DNA of 64,000 nt from Euglena gracilis (Eukaryota; Euglenida; Euglenophyceae; Euglenales): NCBI GenBank assembly GCA_039621445.1, contig CP154955.1, positions 48,778,086-48,842,085 of the forward strand, read 5' to 3'. The position numbers and the translations under genes are program-made. Shown piece after piece: positions 52,733 through 63,902 of this stretch; position 1 is the first letter of the stretch, and every line of letters begins with the position of its first letter. A model generated the notes under the pieces. The model searched no databases, was not told the origin of the DNA, and saw only the letters and a program-made list of their open reading frames with translations.

Positions 52733-52766
<34 letters not shown>
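52695..52766. repeat. Poly-A tract
   Basis: Two long A runs split by taaaaaaaaattttttttct. On the transcript strand this is poly-T in an intron. Confidence 0.9.
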
Positions 52767-52768
<2 letters not shown>

Positions 52769-52774
52769 GGGTTT

Positions 52775-53035
52775 TTAATGGAATCCTTTCCGGGGGATTC
52801 CAGCCAGCCAGCCGGCCAGATAAAGGTGCTGTCTGGACCCCGCTGGGGGGGGGGAGGGGCAGTGGTTGCCGGGGTGACACCCGAAAAAAGGCAAAACAAG
52901 CACGTTTGACATAAAACCCCCAAAATCTTGAACACGCCATTCTCAACCATTTTTTGACACCCTTCAGGCCAGCCCGGCTGCAGCCAGCCTGGCCAGACTT
53001 TCTTTCCACCCCCCCCCCCCGCGAGAGGGTCTACA
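52775..53035. mobile_element. CTGGCTGG-type element
   Basis: ccagccagccggccagataa with tgctgtctgg at one end and ccagcccggctgcagccagc at the other are inverted. The interior matches the style of 35,880-36,665. Confidence 0.5.
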
Positions 53036-53073
53036 ACTTGGCTGGCAGCTGCTGCAGCGTCGGGGCAAGCCAC

Positions 53074-53192
53074 CCCTGGGAGAACCCGGGGTCCGCGGGC
53101 TGGTGTGGCGGGAGGGGGACCCGGGCGGGGAGAAGGCGCGGCCCACGATGGCCCGGAGGGACTGCGCCCAGGAGGCCCCGCCGCGCACGGGG
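53074..53192 (-). CDS. Exon, about 39 codons, Ser/Pro/Arg-rich
   Basis: The frame PVRGGASWAQSLRAIVGRAF then SPPGSPSRHTSPRTPGSPR lies between acceptor tctgaccagacaccag and donor GTGGCTTG. The SPPGSPSRHTSPRTPGSP stretch is rich in Ser-Pro sites, as in disordered regions that kinases act on (inference). Confidence 0.58.
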
Positions 53193-53578
53193 CTGGTGTC
53201 TGGTCAGACCGGGTGGGGGGAAGCTGTGTTTCTTGCCGGGACAGGATGCCGCACTGTTGCTCCACCAACCCGGCCGTCAGGTTTTCAAGGACCTGGGGGG
53301 TCGAGCCGGTCGGCTGGAACAAGGTGCTGGCTGATACATGTGGGGTACCCAGGTGGGGTTGGCAGCCGAGCTGGACGTGGCTGGTACCGGTGACCTGTCA
53401 AAAAGCACCAAATTCAGCTGGGTTGAGTTCAGCAAAATATTCAGTAAAACCCAAGGGCTGGAAACGAACCAGGCCCGTACACAAAACCCGCAAACCAAGT
53501 ACTTGGGGCCGCGCACCATGCACCATGTCCAGTCGCAGCGAGAGCCTGGGTGTCCACCACAATTGCGACCGCATACAC

Positions 53579-53736
53579 CTGGAGGCACCGCCCCGGCCGT
53601 CCGGGGACGCCTCGTGGGGCATCTCGGCCGATGCGGGGGTGGGGGCAGGAGGAGGGGCGGCGTCCCGCCAGGAGCCCTGGAGGAGCGCCTGCCGCTTCGT
53701 CACCTGCTCCAGCTGCAGCCGCAACAGCGACTGGGA
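53579..53736 (-). CDS. Exon, about 52 codons, helix then Pro-rich
   Basis: Starts SQSLLRLQLEQVTKRQALLQ, continues GSWRDAAPPPAPTPASAEMP and ends near GRGGAS at the donor GTGTATGCG, phase 2. The acceptor is ccaggggtggcag. It joins a coiled-coil helix to a Pro/Ala linker. Confidence 0.68.
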
Positions 53737-54339
53737 CTGCCACCCCTGGCCACAGGGCACTGTCGGGTCGGCCTCGATAACACCTGTCACACACGTCACA
53801 TGTGACACAGACACGTATCGCACGTATCGCATGTGTCATGTGATGGACGAGGAGGGGTGCTGATTTTGGTCGGGACGCTCAAAAAAGTATCACTCCAGCG
53901 TGGGCAATCGTAGGTGGCCACAGCTGTGGAGTCAAGGCACGAGCTTCTGCGATCACTTGGAACCTCGTTGGACCCCAATCAAACCATGCCATTCGGAAAG
54001 GCAACGAGTATCATGAGGCTCGCTGGCAAGCTGGCAAGCCCAAGGGCAATGAGTATCAATGAGTACTTGGTGGGAAATGGCTTAGAGAAAAAAAAATTCC
54101 ACCCCCAGCCAACACAACCAGCCAACAACACAAGCATTTGAGGAAAAAATTGTTGCATCCATAATAATAAAAAAAACATGCACATCAGCAGGTACAAAGG
54201 AAAGAGACTGATGCCAAGAGGAAAGGTTAGCGAAAACGACAGGGGGACATCAATGCAACAGCAGTCTGTGATACAATCCGCTGCGTGCCAAACACAAATC
54301 GGTGGGTGCCCTGAACTGATCTATTGGGGTGGGGGCAGC
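53737..54339. other. Intron, unique
   Basis: Short repeats of cacatgtgacacagacacgt with cgcacgtatcgca near 53,790-53,830. No exon. Confidence 0.5.
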
Positions 54340-54421
54340 GCCCTGGCTGCCACAGGCTGTTTCGCAGCTCTAGCCACTCCTCCTCCGCCTGGCCCACCTG
54401 CCCGGCCGCCTCCTCCAAGGC
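54340..54421 (-). CDS. Exon, helical, left end uncertain
   Basis: ALEEAAGQVGQAEEEWLELR then NSLWQP follows acceptor cgcggccctgcaccag. A GTGGGCC donor after ALEEAAGQ would make a tiny exon. Otherwise the frame stays open to about 54,310. The Ala/Glu helix is typical of the gene. Confidence 0.5.
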
Positions 54422-54800
54422 CTGGTGCAGGGCCGCGACCACAGGGCCGCGGCAGACCCCCGGGGGGCGGGGGGTGAGGCCAGCGCCAACAAAGCGAGGC
54501 TGGGGGCTCGCATGCTGCGGTCACTGAAGGACTGCAGAAAGAAACAGAAGAAAATGGCATACCTTTGTTGATGTGTTATTTGTTTCTCTGTTTGATCATC
54601 ATTCTACCAGAATGGCAATCCACCCCGTTTGATACACTCACACACACAATTTGGCCTACGTCAGCGACGCCATCCATGCCGTCTTCCGGATTGCCAAACC
54701 ACCGTCGGCCGTGACATCAGACATTGTTTGGGGATGATTCACGGCTGTGGGGGAGGGGGGGGGGTGCTGCCTTCGAGCCCTGGCCGGTGTACTCCAGCAC

Positions 54801-54875
54801 CCACTGGTACTGCTCCTGCAGCCCCGCCACAGTGGCCAGGCCCCCGGCCCCCTCGGCCAGGGGCCCCAGCGTGAT
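54801..54875 (-). CDS. Exon, 25 codons or more
   Basis: Starts ITLGPLAEGAGGLATVAGLQ and continues EQYQW at the donor GTGCTGG, phase 0. The frame also continues through VLEYTGQGSKAAPP. The acceptor is ctgcggggccgacag. Confidence 0.58.
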
Positions 54876-55139
54876 CTGTCGGCCCCGCAGGGCGGTCCGT
54901 ACGGCATACCCGGAAAATGCGTCGCGAAATTGAATGGGAGTGCCTACGCACACACGCGCAGATGCAATAAAAACACACACAGAGACTCAGGCACATGAAT
55001 TTGCTCACTTCGTCACTCTCACTCACTCCTGCAATCATGCAAAGATGGAAAGAAACAAACAAGGTGGAAAAATGATAGGGCAAGCATAACGATTTCCATT
55101 TGTTTTCGGCTGAAACCGCGGCCAGGCACGCATGTGTGA

Positions 55140-55385
55140 GTGGGTGTGGGTGGGTGGGTGGGTGGGTGTGCGTGTGTGCCTGTGCCATTTGGAAACGAAA
55201 TGATAATTAAAAAAGCACGGAACACAAACACACGCGCGCGAATGCACGCATGCATGTACACATGTACACGCGCGCGCGCGCACACACACACACACACGCC
55301 ACACATGTGCGCCCAGACAGAAACACACACACATCCACACGCACACGCACATCCACACACGTCACACACACAGACACACAATTTA
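55140..55385. repeat. GTGGGTGG and CACACG low-complexity tracts
   Basis: gtgggtgggtgggtgggtgt followed by cgcgcgcgcgcacacacaca and cacacgcacacgcac. Confidence 0.88.
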
Positions 55386-55397
55386 ATATCCGCATAC

Positions 55398-55579
55398 CGC
55401 CCTGGCTGTCCCTCCAGGACGTCGTTCAGCCGCCGGACGGCAGTAACGAGGGCGTCGGCCTCCGCCTCCCGCGCCTGGAGGGCGGCGTGGCACTCAGCAA
55501 GCTCGCGGAGCGGGGCGGGGCCCTCTGCCCTCGGCGCGGGCGGCCGGGCGTCCCATCGTCGGGGGGAGACGCAGCGACT
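55398..55579 (-). CDS. Exon, about 60 codons, linker then helix
   Basis: Starts SRCVSPRRWDARPPAPRAEG, continues PAPLRELAECHAALQAREAE and ADALVTAVRRLNDVLEGQPG, meeting the donor GTATGCGG in phase 2. The acceptor is catcccgcag. The second half is a clear Leu/Ala/Glu coiled-coil segment. Confidence 0.7.
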
Positions 55580-56863
55580 CTGCGGGATGGGAGGAAGGGC
55601 GCGGGAGGCGTACGGTGCACAGCTCCCGCAGACCCCGTTTTTTTTTTGCCCCGCTTTCTGTAAACCCCCTCCCCAAATGACCTGGCGGGGTGCCAAGTTA
55701 TTAAAATCATCTTTTTGGCCTTTCCCCCTGCTAGGCTATTTGGGCTCTTTTTTCAATGTCGTAAGGTGCTTTTGCCTAAATGGGAATACCAAGTTACTGG
55801 AGCCATCTGCTTTTTTTGCCTGGCCCCCCCCCGCCAAGTTATTCGGCCACTGCCAGTAGCATAGACCCCGACAGGTTATTGGGGGGGGATAATCAGGTTA
55901 ATACTCAACAGCATGTCCACAAGTGAAAATATGGATGAGTGGACACATAGACCTACAAGCAAACAGATGAAAGCAAGAATGCAGTGCAATGCTATGTATT
56001 TCCAACGACAGCCATTATCTCTCTCTCTCTCACCCACATACATTTTGCACTCCACAACATATGTGTGTACAGACACACACATGCATGCCAGATTTTAAGA
56101 TGCGCAATTTACCGGTCACGATCATTTATTAAATGATATGACAGATGTCAGTTCAAATTGGAGATAGCCAGTTTAAAAGGTATTTGCACATGTTTGAGGG
56201 GAAATGGAAATAAATTGGACCAAAAGAAGAACCACACAGAGGGGAATCGGGTTTCAACTCCGACCACCCTTCCCTGGGTTCCGTAGTTGTTAATTGGCCA
56301 ATGCATGCCTCGTTGAGAAATTGACTAATTCCTTTATAAGTTTGGTCTGACAAAGTGCTCCGGGTGACTTTCGGCAGGAAAGGAGGTTTTGACTGCGCAC
56401 AGACATACCCACCCCCATTGTAATTTAGAAGCGAAGTGGCTATTTTGCGGCGTCATTTTTGAAAGAAGGTTTTTGGTGGTTTGGGACTGAAAATTCGGGA
56501 GGACAAAACACATCAATGTAAGTTTATGATGACTGCTGGCCACTGTGGCTCGTTTAGTTGGGGGGGAGTGAGTTGAGGTTCACCGCAACCACTCTGACTT
56601 CAGCAGCAGCAGCACAAAAACGAAGGCGCAAAACGACACCTGAGACCGCGCCGCCGGGTGCCCCCAACAGGACCCCCGTCCGTTGCCCCCCACCGCACGG
56701 CACAGACACGCGGTGCGCCACCGTTTTCGGGTTCGGCAAGTTTGACCGGGGGCAAATTTGGCAACGTGTGGACCGGAGGGGGGGGGGGCGGGGCAGAGGG
56801 CCGGGGTCGGGCAGGGGGCCCCGTCAGGTCCTCGACGTCGGCCTGGATGGAGCGGCGGGTCAC
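55580..56863. other. Intron, mostly unique
   Basis: At 55,680-55,880 a doubled phrase ccaagttattaaaatcatct / ccaagttactggagccatct appears, both followed by ttttt and gcc text. A CT run lies at 56,015-56,032. No firm exon. Confidence 0.5.
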
Positions 56864-56983
56864 CTCCGCCTCGCGCACCCGGCGCACCGCGGCGGCCAGC
56901 TGCTGCTGCAGCTCCCCCGTGGTGCGGCCGAGGGGCACCCGCAGCCGCGGGGCAGTCCCCGGGGCCAGGGGGCCCGGGGGGGG
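56864..56983 (-). CDS. Exon, 40 codons, Pro-rich then helical
   Basis: Starts PPGPLAPGTAPRLRVPLGRT and continues TGELQQQLAAAVRRVREAE, with an in-phase donor GTGACCC. The frame stays coding-like further (TRRSIQADVEDLTGPP), so the exon may run to about 56,770. The acceptor is tttccccccag. Confidence 0.62.
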
Positions 56984-57415
56984 CTGGGGGGAAAGAGGGT
57001 AATGCAATGATGTAGTATTAGTGTATTAGTGTAGTAATGTAGTGTTAACCTCCTCATTGGCCGGCGTTGCTTGCCCGATGAAAACGGAAAACCATGAAAA
57101 GAGTGCATGGTGTTGGGGGCACGTGTGGCGGAGGTTTTGATTTGCAGTATGCACTCGAAAAATGCACGCAAATGCAGAATTTGTGTTTCCTCCTTTTTAG
57201 TTCGATAAATTTAGACCTTCTTTTGATGCCCGACACCCTTTCTTGTTCAAGCTGGAAAAGGCTGTGGCAAGACAGGCCAGAAAACGGCGGCGGGGAAATG
57301 AGTGACGGGTTGCAGCAAACATATGCGACGAAGGCGGACACACCTCCTTTCAGAAAGAAATCAGCCGGTTGGTGGGTGGGTTCTGGATGAGAGGGGCCCC
57401 CGACGCGACACACAC

Positions 57416-57506
57416 CGCCCGGGGTTGCCCGGGGTCTCCTGAGCGTTAAGGTGGCCAGTTGGGTCTCCAGCCGCTGGATGGTGGTCTCCGTGCGACAGGG
57501 CCAGCC
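57416..57506 (-). CDS. Exon, about 30 codons
   Basis: Starts GWPCRTETTIQRLETQLATL and continues TLRRPRATPG before the donor GTGTGTGTCG, phase 1. The acceptor is tatccggctcggag. RLETQLATLTL is coiled-coil-like. Confidence 0.6.
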
Positions 57507-58399
57507 CTCCGAGCCGGATACGGTGTGTAAACACAGGGCAGACCTATCCCCCCCCCCCAAGGGATATCGCCACATGGCAAGTCAGCCGGCACCAGCATGG
57601 GGACAACTTCCCGGGGGGGGGGGGGAGTTGAAGGGTTCTGGTGACAAATGTACGGGAGGGGGCAGGGTGTGGTATGTGGTACTCGTATTGTGTACATCAC
57701 GAGTTATGCAGCCCCCAAGAACCTCAATAAAAGGAACCTTCCATCGCATTCTGGGGAATGAACGCTCTGCTGAATGCCACACCCAGGACGATTATGTTTT
57801 TCAGATGCGCTCGCAGTTTCCATGAAAACAGAAATCCACCAGTTCAATTCCAGCTGGATCAGCAGAGAAAACTTGCTAACCTTCAAGGGATGAGACCAAG
57901 GCCATGGAACGAAGATTATGTCAAGGTTGCCAACCCCCCCCCAACAGAATAAGACCCCGGTTCTTGCCTTGGGGGTTTTATTTTGATATTTTCCAGACCG
58001 GCCCGGACCCAAAGAAAATGTCAGTTTTCGGGTTTCAAAAACACCAAAATTTTTTCTTGGAGCTCTGTGCCATGTGCAAATTGGTATAAATTGAATTTTC
58101 ACATTTTTTTATATTTTAAAAAGTCAACATATCACATTTTTCATCACTTTTTTTGCCTAAAATCATGGTTTTTGGCAATATTACACGGAAGTTTTTCACC
58201 TTCCCCGGCACACGTCAGGAGGGGTTCCAAATTTGGGGGAGACTTATTTTATTGGGGGAGTCCTATTTATTTTCTGATGGGGGTCTGACTTGGGGGGGGG
58301 GATCAGGAAAAGCTTCTGCGCAATGCCAAAAAAAAACAAGGGCCCTGTGTTCACCTGCAGGATTCTCCCACGGTGACGAAGCATGCACAAGGAGCTCAC
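57507..58399. other. Intron, unique
   Basis: G and C runs at 57,550-57,630 and 58,200-58,300. No exon called. Confidence 0.45.
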
Positions 58400-58606
58400 A
58401 GGGCTGAGAGGAGCTCCAGGTTGAGGGTCGTGGCGTGGCCTGCGTGGCCGGCCAGCTGCAGCTCCAGGTCGCGGACCGTCCCCGGGTCGGGCCGGGGCTG
58501 TCGCCGGGGGGGACGTTGAGCCGGCTGTGCAGGCGGGGCCGGCGGTAAGACTTGGACAGGGGCCGGGGATGGGGGTGGGGGGCGGGCGGGCGGCGGAGTC
58601 TGGGGG
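58400..58606 (-). CDS. Exon, about 68 codons, Pro-rich then helix
   Basis: The frame PQTPPPARPPPPSPAPVQVL, then PPAPPAQPAQRPPRRQPRPD, ends TVRDLELQLAGHAGHATTLN then LELLSA at the consensus-like donor GTGAGCTCC. The acceptor is gagcgcgccag. It is an extreme Pro/Arg linker fused to a short amphipathic helix. Confidence 0.68.
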
Positions 58607-58664
58607 CTGGCGCGCTCTGGTGGTGGCAGTGGGGCGTCGAGCCGAGCATCGCAGGGAGAATTGG

Positions 58665-58718
58665 CATCGCGCGCGCACACGCGCACGCAGTCGCACACCA
58701 CACACGCGCGCGCGCATA

Positions 58719-58778
<60 letters not shown>

Positions 58779-58878
58779 CACACGCACGCACGCACACACG
58801 CACGCACGCACGCACGCACGCACGCACACACGCACGCACGCACGCACGCACGCACACACGCACGCACACACGCACGCA

Positions 58879-58909
<31 letters not shown>

Positions 58910-58933
58910 GCACACACACACACACACACACAG
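58665..58933. repeat. (CACG)n/(CA)n microsatellite
   Basis: About 270 bp of cacgcacg with cacaca breaks. The Arg-Thr-His and Val-Cys-Arg open frames here are artefacts. Confidence 0.97.
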
Positions 58934-59615
58934 GCATTCTCTGTCCAAAGGGGAAAGGGGGGGAGTCAGCTTGTCCAGGTTCAGGAGGGGGGGGGGGCAG
59001 CTGGCTACCGGGCTGGTACCCGAAATCCAGCCAGAACTTAAAACCAAGTCCAGCTGGTGTTTTTTTCTTGGCAGCCACACACTGAGACCAGTAGTATGAC
59101 GGGGATTTATGGAGTAGGTTCAGATATTGCTTTTTAATGCGCCCTTAAAAACCTTAACAAACCTTAGAAAACACTTTTTTTTGGCCAAAATGCCTCAAAA
59201 AACCTGAATAAACATTTTAAAAGCCTTAAAAAAATCGCCGTGGAAAAAAAAATCGAATATTTCGAATATCGAGCAATAAAGAAGTTCCAAAATATCTTCA
59301 AAAACAAGCCAGCTCCGGAAAAAAAATTATTTCCGGCATGGCTGGAACATTGCCAATCCACTCAAAACTCGAAACAATGGGGTTTTCCACTTTTTGATTT
59401 TTGTTCTTGACCGACGTTGGCTCAATGCCTGGATGGCTCTTTGACCGCCCTTGGAAAATGGATGCCTTAAAAATTCTTAAAAAAAATTAAAATGTCTTCA
59501 AAAAACCATAAAAACCCCTTAAAATTTCTTGAAAAATTTCGCCTCAAAAAGTTTCAGCTGATGTTTGATTTAAACGTACGCCCAAATAGAAAATTCTAAA
59601 TCTAAGCTTTTGTCG
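58934..59615. other. Intron, AT-rich
   Basis: Diffuse words like ccttaaaaaccttaac and gccttaaaaa recur between 59,140 and 59,535. A partial ctggctaccgggctgg element is at 58,970-59,050. Confidence 0.5.
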
Positions 59616-59765
59616 GTGACAGTTTCCCCCGGGGGGGGGGGGTAAGTGGTCACCAGGCGACCCCCCCCTCGGGGGAGGCAGGGTGACAGACATTTTTTTT
59701 CCAGAGGGATTGACTGGTTTTTGGCCCAGCCCCCCCCCCCCGGGGGGAAAAGACAGTGGAGAATC
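59616..59765. repeat. G-run/C-run inverted patches
   Basis: gacagtttcccccgggggg followed by inverted cgacccccccctcgggggag and agccccccccccccggggg. Probably a foldback remnant. Confidence 0.55.
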
Positions 59766-60067
59766 ACCAAAGTGCTCCAGTGCTGAAGGAGAAGAAATTT
59801 TGGCCATTTTCTTCTCATTTGTGGTCAATTTTTCTTTGAATTCCAGCGTTGCTGAGAGGGAGGGGGAGGGGGAGTGGGTCTGACGCCTCTCACCCCCCAG
59901 GACGGGTCTTTTGGGTGGGTGGTTTTCCTTTTTTTTTTGGCACGAAGCACCGAAAAAAATTTGGAACCCCAAAATTTACCCCCCAGGGGTCTAGGAGTTG
60001 GGTTAGGTTTACAATTTAGCCTCACGTTTGCTAAATTTGAGCAAAATCATTTTTTAGGCCTAAAGTT

Positions 60068-60215
60068 GCTGACAGGTTGGCCGGTACCAGAGACCAAACT
60101 CAATCTGACATTTTCCCGGGCGGGACCCTGACAGGTTCTTGGGCATGTCGGGGGGGGGGGGGTTTGCATGTCGGGGGGGGGGGGGGGGTATGTCGGGGGA
60201 CATTTTCCGGGGGGG
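60068..60215. repeat. TGACAGGTTGGCCGGTACC palindromic repeat
   Basis: ctgacaggttggccggtacc, then cgggaccctgacaggttctt and three long G runs separated by catgtcgg. Same family as 38,850-39,000. Confidence 0.75.
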
Positions 60216-60369
60216 GGGGTACCTGGCCACTCACCACACAGCAAGCTGGGCCAGAAGCGAAGTTAGCGCCGGCCATAAACAGACAAGAAGCCTTAGTGCA
60301 ACTAGGGGGGGGGGGGTACTTATATGGCCCAGATGATACAGCCGCCAACTGCGAAATGTGCCAAGAAAC

Positions 60370-60450
60370 CCGACTGGGGGGCAGCTGGGGGGAGGGGGCC
60401 GAGGATGGCTCCTCGTCCTCATCGTCTTTGGCCAGCAGGATGGCGGTGTC
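60370..60450 (-). CDS. Exon, 27 codons, acidic
   Basis: Reads DTAILLAKDDEDEEPSSAPS then PQLPPSR between acceptor tgcctgccggcgag and donor GTTTCTTGG. It is 81 bp, phase 0. The DDEDEE run is a clear acidic patch. The acceptor side overlaps the start of a GGCAGGCACCTATG-type repeat. Confidence 0.55.
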
Positions 60451-61085
60451 CTCGCCGGCAGGCACCTATGATTACCTCCCATTTTGGTGCTCTGGTCGGC
60501 CCTGGTCTGTCCTGATCGGCCAAGGTGCAAGCGAAATATGGTCATGCATCACGACCATACAGCAGAATTCAAATTCTCTCCGGGGTTATCTCTTAGCCAT
60601 TTTCCCGAAATTTTGACTATTTTCGGTTGCCACTGTTGACCACTTTTAAACCATTACAAAGTGGCGGAAGTCGACCAAATTGGCCAAAAAAATAAAATGG
60701 CCCAAAATGAAGCAGCTAAAAGTGGCCTAAAGTGGCCAAAAAATAAGCGCCAGAAGGCATCCAAAAGTGGCAAAAACCGTCAAAAGCAACCAAGAATGGC
60801 CAGAGGTGGGGGAAAGTGGCCAAAAAAAAGGGCAAAAGTGGTCAATCCACAAGTAGTCAAAAATTGCCAAAGTCAGTTAAAGTACCAAATGCAGCCAGAA
60901 GCTGCAAGCAGCTTCTGAAAGCTTCTGAAAGCAAGCAGCTGAAAGTGGCCAAAATGACCAAAAAAAAGGCAAAAAAAAGTGGAGAAAGGCAAAAAAAAAT
61001 TGGAAAAAATAGTCAAAATGGCCAAAAGAGGAAAAAATAGTCAAAATAGCCAAAATGGCTGAAAATATTCAACAGTGGTCCAAAA
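60451..61085. mobile_element. GGCAGGCACCTATG element, left end and interior
   Basis: ggcaggcacctatgattacc and cattttggtgctctggtcgg match the left end at 19,144. The interior 60,650-61,080 is made of agtggccaaaaaa words. No decamer array is retained beyond one or two units. Confidence 0.55.
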
Positions 61086-61610
61086 AAAAGCATGAATCAA
61101 TATTCCCAACGTCCCAAAAGTCGGCAGACAAAACACATAAAACCCCACCACTAATATAAGCACGTAGCTGCTGCAAGCGCGCGTTTCAAATAAAAGTGCA
61201 CTCGTGAAAATCGACAAAAAGCTGGCAGGAAGGGCAAATAGAAGTGCGACCCCCGCCGTCGTGAGAGGCGGCGGTGGGGGTCAGTCTGCTGACAAAGTCC
61301 AGTTGGCCACAGGTGCCTGCTTGCAGGTCAGGGAGAAAGATGAATTGCGCTGACTCTCGTCGAGCACAAAAGTGCTGCTGTTGGGCGCGTATCACTGCTG
61401 ACTGTCACTGGGGTGGGGGTCACTTTTCTCCTTTAACCTTAATAATATGCATTTTGGTCAAAATCTCGAAGGGGGGCTACAAAACAGGGACAGGCTTCTA
61501 TTCGATTCGGGGGGTTGAATGGTCACTTCTGAACACTTGTCAATCACATTCACCCACCCGGGGGTTCGTCACCCCAGTCTCTCGAGCCAAAATGGGTTTG
61601 ACTACTGCTA
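61086..61610. other. Intron, unique
   Basis: A reverse-strand open patch at 61,250-61,330 (LTPTAASHDGGG) is not convincing. Nothing else. Confidence 0.45.
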
Positions 61611-61612
61611 CA

Positions 61613-61740
61613 ATAACATAAATACAATAAATAACAAATACTAATAATAAATACAATAATAAATACAATAATAAATATAATAATGACAAATAATAAATAA
61701 TAATAATTAATAAATAAGATAATAATAAACACAATGACAA
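61613..61740. repeat. AATAAATA low-complexity tract
   Basis: Repeats of aataataaatacaataata. Open frames of Leu/Tyr/Ile on the reverse strand are artefacts. Confidence 0.92.
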
Positions 61741-61798
61741 TAAAGTTTTCAACGCCTCCGGCGGGTGGGTTGGCCATTTCGGGCCGACCCCCCCCCAC

Positions 61799-61908
61799 TG
61801 CAGGGGGTGCAGAGGCAACAGCCAGTCGGCCAGCCTGATGGGAGGTCTGACGGCACACTCGCTAGTGGTACGGTTGCGGCGGAAGGAGTGAGAGGGCAAC
61901 CCCGTGGG
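61799..61908 (-). CDS. Exon, about 36 codons
   Basis: Starts PTGLPSHSFRRNRTTSECAV and continues RPPIRLADWLLPLHPL before the donor GTGGGGGG, phase 2. The acceptor is tgtgtgggag. The open frame also reaches upstream through SDPEPGSPTAYTVWE. Confidence 0.5.
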
Positions 61909-62309
61909 CTCCCACACAGTGTAGGCCGTAGGGGAGCCGGGCTCAGGATCAGAACGGCCCCAAATACAGTTGTGCGTGTTTTTTCGGTGAATGAACCTTC
62001 TTGCTGGTTGCGCCATGACATCGTCAGATGGAAGAGAAGACTACTGGGCAAGAGCTGCAGAGATGCACGGAAGAACGCAGAAAAGGTTGGAGAATAGCAT
62101 AATACTAGTAGTATAGCATAGTAGTAGTAGAGCATAATAGGACTCAGGTCAGCGTCAGATGAAACAGCAAGCAGTGTGTAAAAGAAAAAAGAAATTAAAC
62201 AATTAGACCTATGCAGATTCATTTCTTTTCCACTTTCTGCCGCGTTCATTCAGCAGTGCTCATAGGACGTGGGTCCCAGCCCAGAAAGCACAGCCCGGAA
62301 AAATTGGAC
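61909..62309. other. Intron, unique
   Basis: A tagtagtatagcatagtagt run at 62,105-62,135. No exon called. Confidence 0.5.
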
Positions 62310-62458
62310 CCGTTCTGGTCGGCCGACTTCTTCAGGGAGCTGGCAAGTCTGCGGGGGGAGCTGCTGCTGGCCACGTCGGGGAGGGGACCTGGTGGGCGGG
62401 GGCTGTGGGGGGTGCTGAGCACCGTCGTCTCCTCGCTGATGCGCACGCGCTTCTGGCA
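62310..62458 (-). CDS. Exon, about 49 codons, Ser/Pro-rich
   Basis: Starts CQKRVRISEETTVLSTPHSP, continues RPPGPLPDVASSSSPRRLAS and ends KKSADQN at the donor GTCCAATT, phase 2. The acceptor is tgggatgccag. Ser-Pro and Arg-Arg-Leu motifs suggest a disordered segment. Confidence 0.62.
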
Positions 62459-63272
62459 CTGGCATCCCATTGGCCGCAGGACGCGCGGGGTGAGGAACGC
62501 CGCAGTGGGTGCAACCTAACCCCCCAACAACCTGGGGGGGGGGGGCCTTGTCCCTGGCAGTGCCCGAACAAATTGGCAGGGGACAAGCCCCAAAAAGACG
62601 GTTCCAGTAACCTGGTGTTCCCTTCGTTCAGGTAACCGGAGGAAGAAGTCAACCCAATTTAAACAAGAATTCAAATAATCCTGGCGTCCCATGTGGTGTT
62701 ACGTAAAAAGTGGTGTTCGTGTGCGATTAATGAAACCTGCGGCCTTCCACAGACGCCAGGATTACTAGTTCACCGAATGGAATCGTTTGGAGCTGACCCC
62801 CCTCCCCAATAAACATCGTCCAGCATGCAACGTCCCAATGGATAATGGAATGCATTTCAATCTTTTTATGCTCTTGTCTCCTGTGCAGCCATCTCTCTGC
62901 TGTTGATAACCCTCTTCCCATCAAAGTTTAGAGCAACTGTTCCCTCGCCCAGGAAAGTTTGGTGCCTGAGACATTGTCGGGGGACCGCGGTGCTGCCCAG
63001 CCTGTCATACCAGGAAGTTGTCAGAGTCCTGGTACCGGCTGATTTGTCACGGCGGTTTGGAAGCCCCCCCCCCCCTCAAATAGCTAGCGGTGCCGAATCA
63101 CTGCAGACACTGTTTCCATCACCATCACACCACCATCACAATCACATCATTTTCAATTCAACACCCCCACACACACACAACCACTGCCAGGCTATTTGGG
63201 TACTACTTCAGTGCCGTTAAGGCGTGTTGGAGGCTGCACCGCGGGGGGGGGGGGGGGGAGTGGGATGCCCAC
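62459..63272. other. Intron, unique
   Basis: A caccatcacaccaccatcac run at 63,120-63,150 and a short CA run. No exon seen. Confidence 0.5.
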
Positions 63273-63384
63273 CGGAAATCCGGCCGCACAACCGGCGCCG
63301 AACTCTGCCGGGGCTCGCCGAGCTCCGGCGTCGTGGCCTGCGTCGGGCTCTGCGGCGGGGGCGTGGCGCTGCGCCGCGGCAGCT
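63273..63384 (-). CDS. Exon, about 37 codons, Pro/Ser/Thr-rich
   Basis: The frame LPRRSATPPPQSPTQATTPE then LGEPRQSSAPVVRPDF lies between acceptor ccgccaccgccag and donor GTGGGCATCC, phase 2. It is the most upstream exon seen. The gene start is probably beyond the right edge. Confidence 0.58.
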
Positions 63385-63612
63385 CTGGCGGTGGCGGCGT
63401 GGCCACGGGCGGGGCCGACGACAGACAGCCTTTGAGCACGCTATACAATACAGCAAAAAATGCTATTTTTAGGACTTTAATATGTTTAGAACTTTTTATT
63501 TTTAGAACTTTTCCATTTTCGGAACTTTTCTATTCTTAGAACATTTTGGGCCCTCCGACCCCCCCCCCCCCGGCCGGCACTCTGGGACCCTCATTCACCC
63601 TTGCCAGGGTAC

Positions 63613-63902
63613 CAGGGGTTTTTTTAAGACCGGGGGGGGGAGGGGGGGGTCCCCCCCCCACCCACCCACCCCCCTGGGGGGGGCCCCCCGGGGGGGGGGA
63701 GGGGGTCCCGGGGGACCCACAAAAAATGGCCGAAAAATCGCGAAAAGTGCTAAAAATAGAATTTTTTTCGGCGCCTGCGGCGCCGAAAAGTATATCCCAC
63801 CCCCCTCCGGGGGGGACCCCCCCGGGGGGGGGGGTCCGGCGGACCCACCCCCCCTACCCCCCCCTCCCCCCCCCCGGGGGTCCAAACTTAAAAAAATCCC
63901 TG
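63613..63902. mobile_element. 290-bp hAT-like MITE with perfect target duplication
   Basis: Starts CAGGGGTTTTTTTAAGACC and ends AACTTAAAAAAATCCCTG. It is flanked by the perfect 8-bp repeat cagggtac (63,605-63,612 and 63,903-63,910). The central hairpin is TTCGGCGCCTGCGGCGCCGAA. CAGGG-type ends and 8-bp duplications are typical of hAT elements. It has no coding capacity and would depend on a transposase elsewhere. It is the best-preserved member of the family in this window. Confidence 0.88.

Noticed and set aside
58244-59099. Open frames of 170-280 codons rich in Arg-Thr-His or Val-Cys-Arg
   Set aside because: Products of the CACG tetranucleotide array; only the 58,400-58,606 part is exon-like.
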